Assembly: GCA_905116865.2 (NCBI GenBank) | Contig: CAJHNH020002668.1 | Location: 262,501 to 326,500, forward strand | Length of the DNA stretch: 64,000 nt | Direction: 5' to 3' | From: Candidula unifasciata | Taxonomy: Eukaryota > Mollusca > Gastropoda > Stylommatophora > Geomitridae | Shown here: one piece after another, positions 13,719 to 22,340 of the stretch | Layout of the letters: every line of letters starts with the position of its first letter | Numbering within the stretch: position 1 is the first letter of the stretch | Notes under the pieces: model-generated | What the model was told of the DNA's origin: nothing | The model's input: the letters and a program-made list of their open reading frames with translations, nothing else | Databases searched by the model: none | Program-made: the position numbers and the translations under genes

Positions 13719-16700
13719 AATATGTGTTCTCTTCAGGATGAAAGTTGGCTACAGCGAACTCACTGCAGCCTTTCTACCTTTAAGAAAATTATGTGATGAA
13801 ACCCCAGTCTCTTCCACAGTGTGACTCTTGTACCACTGCATAAAAACCACAAGATCAAATTTTCAAAATAAACCCTCCGCCATAAAAATAAAGATCATTA
13901 AGTTGAAACACATTCAAAAACCTCTGCTTAATATACCGCGGGTTAACTCTTTCGATCAGAGATGCCACAATGAATATTTGCTGTTTGTACCATTTCTCCG
14001 TACATGCTTATTTCCCAACTCACTCTAGAGACATATTTACGAGACGTCTAGCTAATATTTATGGCTGTGTAAACATGCTTTTAACAGTGGATGATTACAT
14101 TTACTTAAAAAAAATGGAACCAGTTCCTTTTTTTTTTAATCAAATGGCTTTATGTATAGAAATTCTGTGTCATAATTTCCCCATTCGTTATAGGGTCAAG
14201 TAAGTGTCATACTATAATTAGTTTACAGTTCTCAAGAGATGTAGGCCACTTGATTCTATGTTGCATTGATATTTTTTTTAATTACTTCCCTTACTCAGTT
14301 TAGTGTTTGTGTTTTGGATTAAAAATCGATTTTTTGCAATTTTGTATGTGTGTCTGTCTGGCATGTGTAATATAGTTGTTTTTCAAAGGATTTTTTTTTT
14401 CAAAGAATATGTGAAAAAATGACATTACAGGAGCTTGGCTTTGTTTTGTTTTTTCTAGGTCATCAGGGCAAAGGGTTAAAATATAGTCCCATTGGCTGAT
14501 ATTGCTATTGATGTGTGAAATGTTAGATTTTTATAGGTGTGGCTTCTACCACTCATGTAAAATCTGCATCCAGTGTTAAATGCAATTATGTGTTGTTTCA
14601 AAGCCCTAATATAACCGAACCTATGGGTTGAACGGTGTTTGTGGGACCTGTCTCTGGGTGATCTTTATCTGAATGGTGGCACTTTGTTTCAGTGCTGTTT
14701 ATCACTCAGTGTGCCTCCTGGTGGGGTTGAACGTCAGTCAGTGTGGCTCAATGGCTTAGAGGTTAAAGTTCACTGTTTCATGATCCTCAATTACTAGGGT
14801 TTGTTTCTCTCTTTGGACAGTTAAACAAAAACTGTTCTGGTGGTTTACAGATAATGGCTCTACAAACTGGGACCTCATCACGTAACATTCCTAAAGACAA
14901 CTGTGGTCAATTGTAGCCCAGAGATGTTGTGGAGACAGCATAGCATTAATTATAAGGGGAACTAAGGTAACGTAGTGGCTGGACTCTCTGCTACTGGCCC
15001 AAAAGTCTTTAGTTTGAATCTGTACAGATGTGGACATTGACATTAGTTCCCAGCCTAAAATGGGCACCAGGTAATGTCCTGGGAAGAAAAGGTAGCCGAC
15101 ATTATGTTGACCACATCACCCACCGAGTGCTGATCAGTTTTATAAAAATATGGATCTAGCATCTTATGCCTAATGGCTGGTCTGAAAAAAAATTTATCAG
15201 TTGAAGATTGAACTTCAGCCACTGACATCATAGCCGATGATATTAACTATTGCGGCTCCTGTTAAGCATTCGAAATCACTTTCCCTGAGAGTGTAGTATT
15301 AAACTGACATTTATCATAAATCTCTGTCTACAGAAAGGGAAACACAGCCCTTCATGAGGCTGTCAGTCTGGGACCATCTGGCGTGAAAGTTGTTGAAGCT
15401 TTATTACAGTAAGGTTCTGGGCACATTGTGTCTATGTTTGTCCTAGCAAACTGTTTCTTTGTTTGTCTTTTTATTACAGTAAGGTTCCGGGCACATTGTG
15501 TCTATGTTTGTCCTAGCAAACTGTTTCTTTGTTTGTCCCCTTTTTTACAGTAAGGCTCTGGGCACATTGTATCTGTGTTTGTCCTAGCAAACTGTTTCTT
15601 TGTTTGTCCCTTTTTTTACAGTAAGGTTCCGGGCACATTGTGTCTATGTTTGTCCTAGCAAACTGTTTCTTTGTTTGTCCCTTTATTACAGTAAGGTTCT
15701 GGACACATTGTGTCTGTGTTTGTCCTAGCAAACTAGTTCTTCTTTGTCCCTGCAAACTGTCCTTTATTTGCCCTAGGACAATATTTGAAAACTCATTGTC
15801 GTTATCAGAAACTCAGTGACCTCTTCTACATTTGCCCTTAAAAAGTAGACTGGCAATTTGTTTTGTGGTTTACAGCTAGGCTGCAATATCAACACATTCG
15901 GGTTCAGCAATTTCAGCAGGCCGTTAATTAGTCGTTTTTACTACATGCTCTGGGGAGTTGCCGTGGCCGAGCAGCTAGATGCTCGTCGCGGATAGGAAGG
16001 TCGTGGGTTTGCTCCCTGGTGGAGCCGGACTTTTTTCAAAAAATGACCTTGGCTCCCAGGTTGACCCAGCCTTGAGTGGGTACCGGGTGCAGTCCCGGAA
16101 AGTAAAGGCAGCCAGCATGATGCTGACCACATCACCCATCTTGTGCCGATTGGTCTATAAATATATAAGTCTAGCCCTGTATGCCCTATACGCCTAAAGG
16201 TGTGGAAAAGGGTCCTTTACTTTTACTTTTTTACTACATGCTCTCTTCCTCCAGATTGGCTTTCAGAAAACAGGGGGTACAACTAACATTTTGTTCTTTT
16301 CAAAGCTGTAAGTGTTCTGTATTCCGCGTTGTCAGCGGCCACCAGCACATTTAGTTTTCCACCTTGTTGTTAGTGCCCGGCGGCACTGTGTGTCTTCTGA
16401 TTTAGCTCTTCATCACTATCCACTGCAGCCTTACTTGGTGACTTGAAGTACAAGATGAATTTCCTTAAACTGTCATAACACTCGACCATGCACACAGACT
16501 GACAAAACAACCAAAATGTCACACACAAAAACACCCTGTCACTTAGTGTCGCATGCCAGGAAAGAGATCTAGGCAATGTTAACGCGTTGGGCCTGGATCA
16601 GTTTTCCACACATTTGTAGAGACGGTGGAACAGGGGAAGAAACGGGCATATGCTGGCAACCGTAGAACATACAGCAGCCAGTGGGAACAGCCACGTCCTT

Positions 16701-16961
16701 GAATGAGAGCTGACAGGAAATCTTGCACCCCAGTGAGATGTGAGACATGCGGATAAAATTGTGACAAGTACCAAACAGGAAATTGTGTGACATTATTTTG
16801 TATTGTTTCTTTGATATAGGGCAGGAGCTGACCAGAATATGAAAAATGAGAAAGGTGAAACAGCACATGATTTGGCAGTGAAAGCTGGCTATGAGAGTAT
16901 CAGTAAATGTTTGATTTCTGCTCTGGGGCAGTCCCAGCTGGAAAAAATGACCAAACCTTAA
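1148..16961 (+). CDS. DZANK1: DZANK1 (double zinc ribbon and ankyrin repeat protein 1), 3' part, nine exons
   Basis: Exons read as 1148-1184, 2759-3011, 5307-5410, 6516-6687, 8548-8645, 11227-11307, 12854-12987, 15334-15408 and 16820-16961; every phase joins cleanly and the last ends in TAA. Recognition rests on the signatures DVGTQTVGLFYPS, a PLLTAVSPGRG-YWRKQ junction, FRALIGEPRMGK and two to three C-terminal ankyrin repeats (GADPN..., NTALHEA, AGADQNMKNEKGETAHDLA), in the order known for vertebrate DZANK1. The chitobiase-like N-terminus and the double zinc ribbons must lie upstream of base 1. The vertebrate protein has been linked to ciliary and dynein transport; that role here is inferred from family only. 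All introns are loaded with SINE and LINE debris. The identification is strong; the first small exon is the weakest part. Confidence 0.92.
1690..1885 (-). mobile_element. SINE-A, 3' part
   Basis: Reverse orientation: acgcccttaggcgcatcagg, accaatcggcactcggtggg, ggctgggtcgacctg. The tRNA-like head is missing. Confidence 0.85.
2080..2240 (+). mobile_element. Repeat B, 3' part
   Basis: Contains gcatttgcctgggagacaag, aaaactcaagttctgctgca and ccaccagagtttacagtc. Confidence 0.72.
2686..2776 (+). repeat. 46-bp tandem duplication spanning a splice acceptor
   Basis: Two head-to-tail copies of a 46-bp unit contain tattttatcctag and the first exon bases acaaaatggttg. They differ at only a few positions. 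The downstream copy is the acceptor that keeps the DZANK1 frame. Confidence 0.88.
2759..3011 (+). CDS. DZANK1: DZANK1 exon with VGTQTVGLFYPS signature
   Basis: Phase 0 in, phase 1 out. It reads TKWLPVNVSPAGF..., then the family signature DVGTQTVGLFYPSQKQ, a Glu/Lys-rich helical stretch, and PLLTAVSPGRG split across the donor. The acceptor region (polypyrimidine, AG and the first ~18 exon bases) is tandemly duplicated 46 bp upstream, giving a second AG at 2711-2712. Confidence 0.9.
3012..3180 (+). repeat. 41-43 bp tandem repeat starting at a DZANK1 splice donor
   Basis: Four diverged copies of a unit beginning gtcagatgatattttaaac and ending near attgtctca follow the exon directly. Copies 1, 3 and 4 repeat the donor bases gtcaga. 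It is intronic. Confidence 0.85.
3410..3655 (+). mobile_element. RTE-like LINE RT C-terminal fragment
   Basis: Reads SGKLKYFGHIKRNKGLEKII, AEGMVPGRRGRGRPTRIWAQ and EAGELARDRVSFRQTVM. This GHIxR...GRRGRGRPxRxW tail is typical of RTE-type reverse transcriptases. The same family appears longer at 51370-51846. Confidence 0.85.
3855..4345 (-). mobile_element. Repeat I (unidentified, possibly coding), copy 1
   Basis: Matches 47080-47590 in order over ~480 bp (agctgcagatttcatttgga, gatctgttat, ttccacaggg, ggcacaggaatggagca). Antisense reading keeps SIPNEICSS...KLGDGT. Confidence 0.65.
4380..5300. other. DZANK1 intron, nothing recognised
   Basis: Compositionally ordinary sequence between repeat I and the YWRKQ exon. 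No repeat partner in the window and no coding frame with homology. Confidence 0.5.
5307..5410 (+). CDS. DZANK1: DZANK1 exon, YWRKQ...RALIGEPRMGK
   Basis: 104 nt, phase 1 in and phase 0 out. It reads (G)YWRKQIEHICQHLK... and ends FRALIGEPRMGK, closely matching vertebrate DZANK1. Its donor gtatgt is part of the target-site duplication of a SINE that begins six bases further on. Confidence 0.93.
5417..5684 (-). mobile_element. SINE-A (tRNA-derived), full length, at DZANK1 splice donor
   Basis: Reverse-oriented. tRNA-like head at the right: gccgtggctgagcggctaga (A box) and gggttcgctccc (B box). Tail ends in gcctcaaggcgtggaaaa. Flanked by 12-bp duplication ggaaaggtatgt (5405-5416; 5685-5696) that contains the exon end and donor. 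Confidence 0.92.
5700..6515. other. DZANK1 intron, nothing recognised
   Basis: AT-rich sequence with no repeat or coding signal that I can match. Confidence 0.5.
6516..6687 (+). CDS. DZANK1: DZANK1 exon, beta-rich segment
   Basis: Acceptor caccgtgcag, donor gtaaat, phase 0 in and phase 1 out. It reads MLSSTIRQDEYELSLTLTFA and ends in YSEDEG. The position after the EPRMGK exon matches the family order. The Met at the start is internal, not a start codon. Confidence 0.88.
7150..8102 (+). mobile_element. LINE fragment: RNase H plus C-terminal zinc-knuckle region, nearly intact
   Basis: One open frame encodes an RNase HI domain with the catalytic residues in order: YTDGS (first Asp), CSNYKAEIITLE (Glu), VIFTDSVS (Asp) and WIPGHSGTPGNDRADRLTKK (His, Asp). 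A C-terminal domain follows with ATIFRLRTQHTPLNGHLNR and a degraded knuckle (CQLYNYPYKTVDHHLFEC, first CxxC lost to Tyr). The stop is followed by an (AAC)n tail at 8103-8120, typical of a non-LTR 3' end. No RT precedes it, so it is a 5'-truncated copy. It is the best-preserved retrotransposon frame in the window and lies sense in a DZANK1 intron. Confidence 0.88.
8145..8440 (+). mobile_element. Repeat B copy
   Basis: From tatgggttccagggtctcat to an aataagaagaagaat tail; starts soon after the RNase H LINE ends. Confidence 0.82.
8548..8645 (+). CDS. DZANK1: DZANK1 exon, basic linker
   Basis: Acceptor ttttccaccag, donor gtatga, phase 1 in and phase 0 out. It encodes an acidic start (ESEDEET) and a Lys/Pro-rich stretch (KPKPKPKNKSPKLS), fitting the basic linker before the ankyrin repeats. 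Confidence 0.85.
8885..9130 (-). mobile_element. RTE-like LINE tail relic
   Basis: Antisense translation gives LMRANRLKWLGYIERMSDDR, then decayed sequence to LPSGKRELITETNRARW. A decayed RT C-terminus; related decayed tails occur at 28820-29000 and 37865-38060. Confidence 0.68.
9505..9700 (+). mobile_element. Repeat F copy
   Basis: ttctaccccaccaggacatc, acacccgatgacacaaagcg, gaggtcccagaaaccgtgtt. The terminal hairpin is decayed. It is followed to ~9935 by a stretch ending in the LINE-like tail agtgcagtgatgtg. Confidence 0.8.
10285..10640 (+). mobile_element. RTE-like LINE tail
   Basis: Reads MTRRDKVRNQTIRQDL, QLRWFGHVCRMGENRPPWQA and GTRPPGRPRVCWEDNI. After a frame change it reads KKTADRDVWRSLWQTSTPQG, the usual C-terminal RDxWRSL motif. 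Intact enough to place as a 5'-truncated insertion in a DZANK1 intron. Confidence 0.85.
11227..11307 (+). CDS. DZANK1: DZANK1 exon leading into ankyrin repeats
   Basis: 81 nt, phase 0 both sides, acceptor acttgcag. It reads PINAKLFKLLESKADVPVDE and ends VQQLLDE, which joins GADPN of the next exon to give the ankyrin pattern LLDEGADPN. Confidence 0.86.
11400..11870 (+). mobile_element. LINE RNase H relic, second lineage
   Basis: Reads EVMAVTQAFAWLKTQNYTCV, CILSDSMSMIRRV and VTFIFVPGHTGIDGNKRARG, the E, D and H/D motifs of an RNase H; the first Asp region is missing. A frame change near 11640 leads into an unplaced tail (MADLGIKIGIAKNETHARR). Lies in a DZANK1 intron. Confidence 0.78.
12508..12735 (+). 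mobile_element. Repeat F with two terminal hairpins
   Basis: Begins in (GACT)n and ttctaccccaccaggacatc; ends with hairpins CCCTGGCAAAAGCCAGGG (12671-12688) and TTTCGTCCTAATAAGGACGA (12711 on). About 220 bp. Other copies: 9505-9700 (+), 27445-27680 (-), 43455-43652 (-) and a decayed 14610-14765 (-). Confidence 0.85.
12854..12987 (+). CDS. DZANK1: DZANK1 ankyrin repeat exon
   Basis: 134 nt, phase 0 in and phase 2 out. It reads GADPNCLNKSEMSPLIVAVK and continues to VLVRGGADVNAKG, one full ankyrin repeat and the start of the next. Confidence 0.94.
13078..13270 (+). mobile_element. Repeat G copy
   Basis: cacccttaaaagggtagttt, ggtttacagctaggctgtga, ctcctaattagtcgcctttt. Confidence 0.78.
13270..14600. 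other. DZANK1 intron, mostly unique
   Basis: Apart from the 65-base G run, AT-rich sequence with no recognised element. Confidence 0.45.
13653..13717. repeat. Poly(G), 65 bases
   Basis: Uninterrupted G run in a DZANK1 intron. Other G or C runs: ~17611, ~26285 (C), ~30460 (C), ~34400, ~41270, ~58020. Confidence 0.95.
14610..14765 (-). mobile_element. Repeat F, decayed reverse copy
   Basis: acggtgtttgtgggacctgt, gaatggtggcactttgtttc, gttgaacgtcagtcag. Confidence 0.65.
14960..15200 (+). mobile_element. SINE-A, decayed copy
   Basis: Order of blocks kept (tggctggactctctgc, gggcaccaggtaatgtcctg, accacatcacccaccgagtg) with many changes. Confidence 0.7.
15334..15408 (+). CDS. DZANK1: DZANK1 ankyrin repeat exon
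   Basis: 75 nt, phase 2 in and phase 2 out. It reads (I)KGNTALHEAVSLGPSGVKVV and ends EALL(Q). The donor gtaagg is the first of five near-identical donors in a ~70-bp tandem array. Confidence 0.93.
15401..15760 (+). repeat. ~70-bp minisatellite duplicating a DZANK1 splice donor
   Basis: Five copies of a unit starting attacagtaaggttc and holding gggcacattgtgtctatg, cctagcaaactgtttctttg. GT donors at 15409, 15479, 15550, 15621 and 15691. Units differ at a few bases. Confidence 0.93.
15952..16227 (+). mobile_element. SINE-A, full length
   Basis: 276 bp from ggggagttgccgtggccgag to the ttacttttac tail; 17-bp target duplication tttttactacatgctct (15935-15951; 16228-16244). Inserted into a repeat G copy. 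Gives the best consensus for the family. Confidence 0.92.
16820..16961 (+). CDS. DZANK1: DZANK1 terminal exon
   Basis: Acceptor ttgatatag. It reads (Q)AGADQNMKNEKGETAHDLAV, then a C-terminal helix, and ends LEKMTKP-stop (TAA). The helix-loop pattern closes the ankyrin stack. Confidence 0.94.
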
Positions 16962-17130
16962 ATTTACTGAATTAAATAACCAAACCTTAAACTGTATTGA
17001 AAACACATCATTATTATATTGTTAAACACTATCTCTAGCTCATTTTAAAATAGCAATATTTTGATAGACACGTTATTGTATCAAACAGTACTTAACTTAT
17101 AATTTGAGTATAAATATCTGTTCCTTTTTT

Positions 17131-17136
17131 AATAAA
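17131..17136 (+). promoter_or_regulatory. Candidate DZANK1 poly(A) signal
   Basis: AATAAA lies 170 bases after the DZANK1 stop, in AT-rich sequence. It is the first canonical signal downstream. Confidence 0.6.
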
Positions 17137-17429
17137 ATTACGTTTTATAAAATAATCATTTTTTCATAAAATTGTATTTCATATAATTATTTTTTCATAA
17201 AATTTCAATTAATGAAATAATCATTGTGTCGGATTTAACCACAGCCCTTTTTGTTTTATAATAGTCAGAAAATAAGGAAAATTACCTTTCTCTACATTCT
17301 GGAGTACATTGGATACATGGTGCTATCCCCATATTGTTTTTGTTTTTTTATATAGAACTGGTTCTTGATGGTTGATGTGGTCAGTTTCATGCCCTTATTT
17401 CCACAGGGACAAAAAGACACACAAAGGCT

Positions 17430-17600
17430 GATTTTGCCTCAAATTTGACTTGTCTCCCAAGTCAACCCTGCCAGAAATAGGTACCAGGTATTGTCCTGGG
17501 AAATAAAGGTGGCCAGCATGGTTTTGATCATGTCAACTGAGTTGCTGATTGGTCTATAAAGATGTAGGTCTAGCTTCCTGTATGGCTTCTGGGACTTTAT
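17430..17600 (+). mobile_element. SINE-A, decayed 3' part
   Basis: Contains gtaccaggtattgtcctggg, ggccagcatgg and gattggtctataaagatgta. Confidence 0.72.
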
Positions 17601-17622
17601 TTTTTTTTGGGGGGGGGGGGGG

Positions 17623-17850
17623 AAACAACAGACCCTCTGCCCCCCTCTTCCCAACAAGCCTGCGTAAAAGCTGACTAATTAGGGGTCTTTCATCAGAAGT
17701 CACAGTGCATCTGCCGGAGAGTCAAGGAGCCAACAGTCTGCATACAGATAAGCCAGATCTGTAAAACAGTTGTGCATACAAAACTTAAGTTCTGGAAAAA
17801 GGCAGCAGAAGTGGATAAACAACCATAACTTTTCACTGGAGTTTTTGGAC
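17623..17850 (+). mobile_element. Repeat B copy
   Basis: Contains agaccctctgcccccctctt, gtgcatctgccggagagtca and gttctggaaaaaggcag. Confidence 0.8.
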
Positions 17851-18186
17851 GGGGAATGAAACCATGGAGATGCAATCACTAGAATGCTTCTGCCAGCATA
17901 GTGGTCATGTTCTGAATTTGTGTTGAGGGGGTAGAGGAGCCAAAGTCACTTCTGAGAAAGGTCTGGCTACCTGCGACCTTTGGGATCTGTAGGTGAACAT
18001 CTAGCCACTACACCACAGCGGCTCGTTTCAAGTTATACCAAAGCAGAAAAGTGAATCTCTTCAACTAAAATACAAATCATTGTTATTTGTACACTTACGT
18101 TGTGAGGTACAGTGTAATAAGAGATTGTGATTTGTTTATTTCAGTTGAAAGGAATTATATGTTGATTTAAATTAACCTGTTCCTTT

Positions 18187-18460
18187 GAGGTGGGAGTCGA
18201 CATGGCGTTGGCGGTTGGACGCCTGTCTGTGGATCGGAAGGTCATGGCTTTTTTTTTTTTTTTAAAGAAATGACCTTGTCTCCCAGGTCAACCCAGCCTT
18301 GAGTGGGTACCAGGTGCAGTCCTGGGAAATAAAGGCGGCCTGCATGATGCTGACCACATCACCACCCAAGTGCTGATTGGTCTATACAAATTTAGGTCTA
18401 GCCCTATATTTCCAATATGCCTAAAGGTTTGCAAAAGAGACCTTTTCTTTTTTTTTTAAA
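18187..18460 (+). mobile_element. SINE-A copy
   Basis: Head gtgggagtcgacatggcgtt...gatcggaaggtcatgg, T-run, then caggtcaacccagccttgag and the usual tail. Diverged but complete. Confidence 0.85.
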
Positions 18461-18689
18461 CTTCCTTTGAGGTCTTTTTTTGTTTGTTTGTTGGATTGAC
18501 TCGCATGTGTTATTGTCCGGCAGCATGAGGTTTTCATGATCATGATTACGTATTTCTGACTGTTGTTATTTATGATCTCACTTGTCACTTTAATTACCAA
18601 TATTCAAGACTGAAGTACATTTATATGTTTTGTCAGTTTAAAAATGTTCTCTATCCTTTCGCCCTGGACCCAGCATTTCTGTAGGTGAC

Positions 18690-18960
18690 TAAAGTTAAAG
18701 GTTAAAGTTGAGAGGATCGACTTCATTGCACCAGGTTTTATCCCAGATGGCTTGGTCTGTCTATGGAGCGGCTACCTGCCTGCCAAGAGCACCACACAGA
18801 GCATGAACTCTGTAGCTCCGGCAATGATCCCCAGGGGTCTCCTTTAAAATTGCACCTGTGAACTGAACTGTGCAGAAACATATTCTTGACCTTCAGAGAG
18901 TGAAGCAAATGGCTCGACCACTTCGCTACAGAGACCCCTTGGTCGCCAATATGGGGACGG
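18690..18960 (-). mobile_element. SINE-D (tRNA-derived)
   Basis: Blocks gagaggatcgacttcattgc, gagcatgaactctgtagctc and ggctcgaccacttcgctaca recur at 24905-25140. The head (right side, reverse) is tRNA-like. Confidence 0.78.
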
Positions 18961-19559
18961 AACGCAAGACATTCGCATCAAAGTATGTCATTTCTGAGGT
19001 GACTCAATTTGGTAAATGCTGCTTACACAGCATTTCAGCAAAGGCTTATCTATGGGAAGTCTATTTATTGCCACTGGTTGTGTTTGCACCTGCCGAATGT
19101 TTAAGAAGTTAGAATATTATTATATTTACTTTCAAAAAAAGCATTGGGTGGGGGAGTCTTGTGAATAAAATGACTTTTTAAAGACAGCTGGACGTCATAA
19201 TTTGCCTGTAGACTTAGTTCTGGAATTCCTGGGGCCACAGTATGAATCACCAGAAACATTTGTTTTCAGCACCAGGGAATATAGTCTATTCAGTGCTTTA
19301 CTTTGTTCTTGTTTATTACTCTCTTTATGTATCCAAATTAAAAAATTTTTAAATATACATAAATCAGTTTTGTTTGACATTTATCAGTGTAAAATATTTT
19401 TCAAAGGATTTTAGTGTGTGAGGATTCGCGGGTTGACAGCCTGTTTCCAGGGTGCAAACGGTTAAGACATCATATACTTATATATACACAGTAGTAGCAT
19501 AGGCATTTAATGACATAAATTTAATTGGATGACTTCTTCTTAGTTCTTATAATCTGATC

Positions 19560-19970
19560 TAACCAGAGATTTCTTTCTTGTGTGCTGTCATCATTTCTGA
19601 CACAGATGTTCTTCCATACCATGATGTCATACTATGCAGTGTCTACAGTCTTCATTCTCCTGTGCATCTTTTACCCTCCTACTTTCTAGTTGTCATGATA
19701 TACTTGAGTTTTTCCTTACTCTTGACACATGTCAAAAAAGTGTAGATTGTCATTTTCTGATGCAAGTAAATTGTGGTATATAAGTCAGGGTCGACTCCTA
19801 CGGGCGGATATCAATAATTTTTTGGGTAGGTATCATCATCATCATCATCAGGTGCCTTGCCAACTGGTGTGGGCGATCATGCCTCTCCACAATCTGCGAT
19901 CTCCTGCAGCATGTTTCATTTTGTGTGCGGACACACCTCCATGCCACGCAACAAGACTGGGTAGGTATAG
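19560..19970 (-). mobile_element. LINE tail relics
   Basis: 19830-19965 matches 47690-47830 (ggtgccttgccaactggtgt, cctctccacaatctgcgatc). 19560-19745 matches 26725-26930 and 63045-63190 (tctgacacagatgt...ccatgatgtca). All are antisense RT tails or 3' ends. Confidence 0.6.
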
Positions 19971-20046
19971 GCCTGATTAAGAATGTTTAGGTAGAAATCT
20001 TGACATTGATTCCAGACTATTAGTCATGGTCAACCTTAATAATATA

Positions 20047-20335
20047 AAAGTAAAGGTAAAGTCGGGAGATGTGAACCAGCGTCACTGCACACAGTTATAA
20101 ACCATAAGTGCTCTGCCACCAGTACGGACAGCTGATAAGAATTGTCCGCCTGTGTCGCCGTTCGCACGTAACTCTGTAGCTACCGCGACGTTCCTCCATT
20201 TACCCCAGAGTATCAACTCTGGTACCCATTTCCTAGAGGCTGGGTAAAACACCGAACACCGACCGTGGGCTGCAGCGAGTCGCAGCTGGATTTGAAAGCC
20301 AGCCTCTTATCGACTGAGCTAACGCAGCTCCCGCT
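20047..20335 (-). mobile_element. SINE-C (tRNA-derived)
   Basis: Reverse-oriented. The head reads gggagctgcgttagctcagt then gataagaggctggctttcaa, a tRNA-like A/B-box region; the body holds ctctggtacccatttcctag. The other copy is at 34695-34985. Confidence 0.82.
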
Positions 20336-20885
20336 TTTATATTTGTTAAATTATGTGGATCTGTTCAGTTAAAAGCAATCTGAATACTAAAGTGTACTGT
20401 GAGGGAGTAATATATAAATATTAAAGTATACTGTATTTGTAGTTATTTGTATCAAAAGAGAATGTGAATTGTCAAGAAAATTGTATGTAATGAGATGTGT
20501 CATTCAGATACTGTAAAAAGAGCTAAAATGAAAACATACCATAATATTCTAATTAGTCACCCTCATCTTCTCTGTAGTTCAGAAAATCATTATTCTATAT
20601 TTATTTTGCAATGTGTTTTTCTTCTTCCATGATCAGTGTTTGTTATGCCAATATTGGTTAAAAAACAAAAAAAGGATGGTGAGCTCCAGGCCTTCACGGT
20701 GCCCCATAGTTTATCTTGTAAGGCTGCTCCTGTGGGCCAGATTTCTTCTCTCTGCCTGGCAAAGTCTGTGCATTCCTGGAAGATTCTAGGGAGTTTGCTT
20801 TGGTGAGCCACAACCACAGGCAGCAGAGTTGGCAAGACCCATTCAGTGTAAGTGGGCTCTGAGTTTACAGTGTCCCTCTTAGTCC

Positions 20886-22340
20886 GACAATTTTGGTCTG
20901 AGCATTTCTGCCAAGCCTGTTTATAATGCCATGCTTTGGTCTGAGCATTTCTGCCTGTTTATACTGTTATGCTTTGGTCTAAGCATTTCTGCCTGTTTAT
21001 ACTGTTATGCTTTGGTCTAAGCATTTCTGCCTGTTTATACTGCCATGCTTCTTTGGTCTGAGTATTTCTGCCTGTTTATACTGCCATGCTTTGGTCTGAG
21101 CATTTCTGCCTGTTTATACTGCCATGCTTTGGTCTGAGCATTTCTGCCTGTTTATACTGCCATGCTTTGGTCTGAGCATTTCTGCCTGTTTATACTGCCA
21201 TGCTTTGGTCTGAGCATTTCTGCCTGTTTATACTGTTATGCTTTGGTCTAAGCATTTCTGCCTGTTTATACTGCCATGCTTTGGTTTAAGCATTTCTGCC
21301 TGTTTATACTGCCATGCTTTGGTCTGAGCATTTCTGCCTGTTTATACTGCCATGCTTTGGTCTGAGCATTTCTGCCTGTTTATACTGTTATGCTTTGGTC
21401 TAAGCATTTCTGCCTGTTTATACTGTTATGCTTTGGTCTAAGCATTTCTGCCTGTTTATACTGCCATGCTTCTTTGGTCTAAGCATTTCTGCCTGTTTAT
21501 ACTGTTATGCTTTGGTCTGAGCATTTCTGCCTGTTTATACTGCCATGCTTTGGTCTGAGCATTTCTGCCTGTTTATACTGCCATGCTTTGGTCTGAGCAT
21601 TTCTGCCTGTTTATACTGTTATGCTTTGGTCTAAGCATTTCTGCCTGTTTATACTGTTATGCTTTGGTCTAAGCATTTCTGCCTGTTTATACTGCCATGC
21701 TTTGGTCTGAGCATTTCTGCCTGTTTATACTGTTATGCTTTGGTCTAAGCATTTCTGCCTGTTTATACTGCCATGCTTTGGTCTAAGCATTTTTGCCTGT
21801 TTATACTGCCATGCTTTGGTCTGAGCATTTCTGCCTGTTTATACTGTTATGCTTTGGTCTAAGCATTTCTGCCTGTTTATACTGTTATGCTTTGGTCTAA
21901 GCATTTCTGCCAAGCCTGTTTATACTGTTATGCTTTGGTCTAAGCATTTCTGCCAAGCCTGTTTATACTGCCATGCTTTGGTCTGAGCATTTCTGCCTGT
22001 TTATACTGTTATGCTTTGGTCTAAGCATTTCTGCCTGTTTATACTGCCATGCTTTGGTCTAAGCATTTTTGCCTGTTTATACTGCCATGCTTTGGTCTGA
22101 GCATTTCTGCCTGTTTATACTGTTATGCTTTGGTCTAAGCATTTCTGCCTGTTTATACTGTTATGCTTTGGTCTAAGCATTTCTTCCTGTTTATACTGTT
22201 ATGCTTTGGTCTAAGCATTTCTGCCTGTTTATACTGTTATGCTTTGGTCTAAGCATTTCTGCCAAGCCTGTTTATACTGCCATGCTTTGGTCTGAGCATT
22301 TCTGCCAAGCCTGTTTATACTGCCATGCTTTGGTATGTAA
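20886..22340 (+). repeat. 38-bp minisatellite, about 38 copies
   Basis: Unit tttggtctgagcatttctgc then ctgtttatactgccatgc. Two main forms: GCCATG with TGAG and GTTATG with TAAG. Some units have an extra ccaag or ttc. Lies between DZANK1 and TMED10. Confidence 0.96.

Noticed and set aside
13584..13796. Poly-glycine open frame
   Set aside because: Translation of the 65-base G run.
20886..22340. CRISPR-like appearance of regular repeats (also 46.0, 53.2 and 55.5 kb)
   Set aside because: There are no unique spacers; units are head-to-tail. The DNA is eukaryotic.
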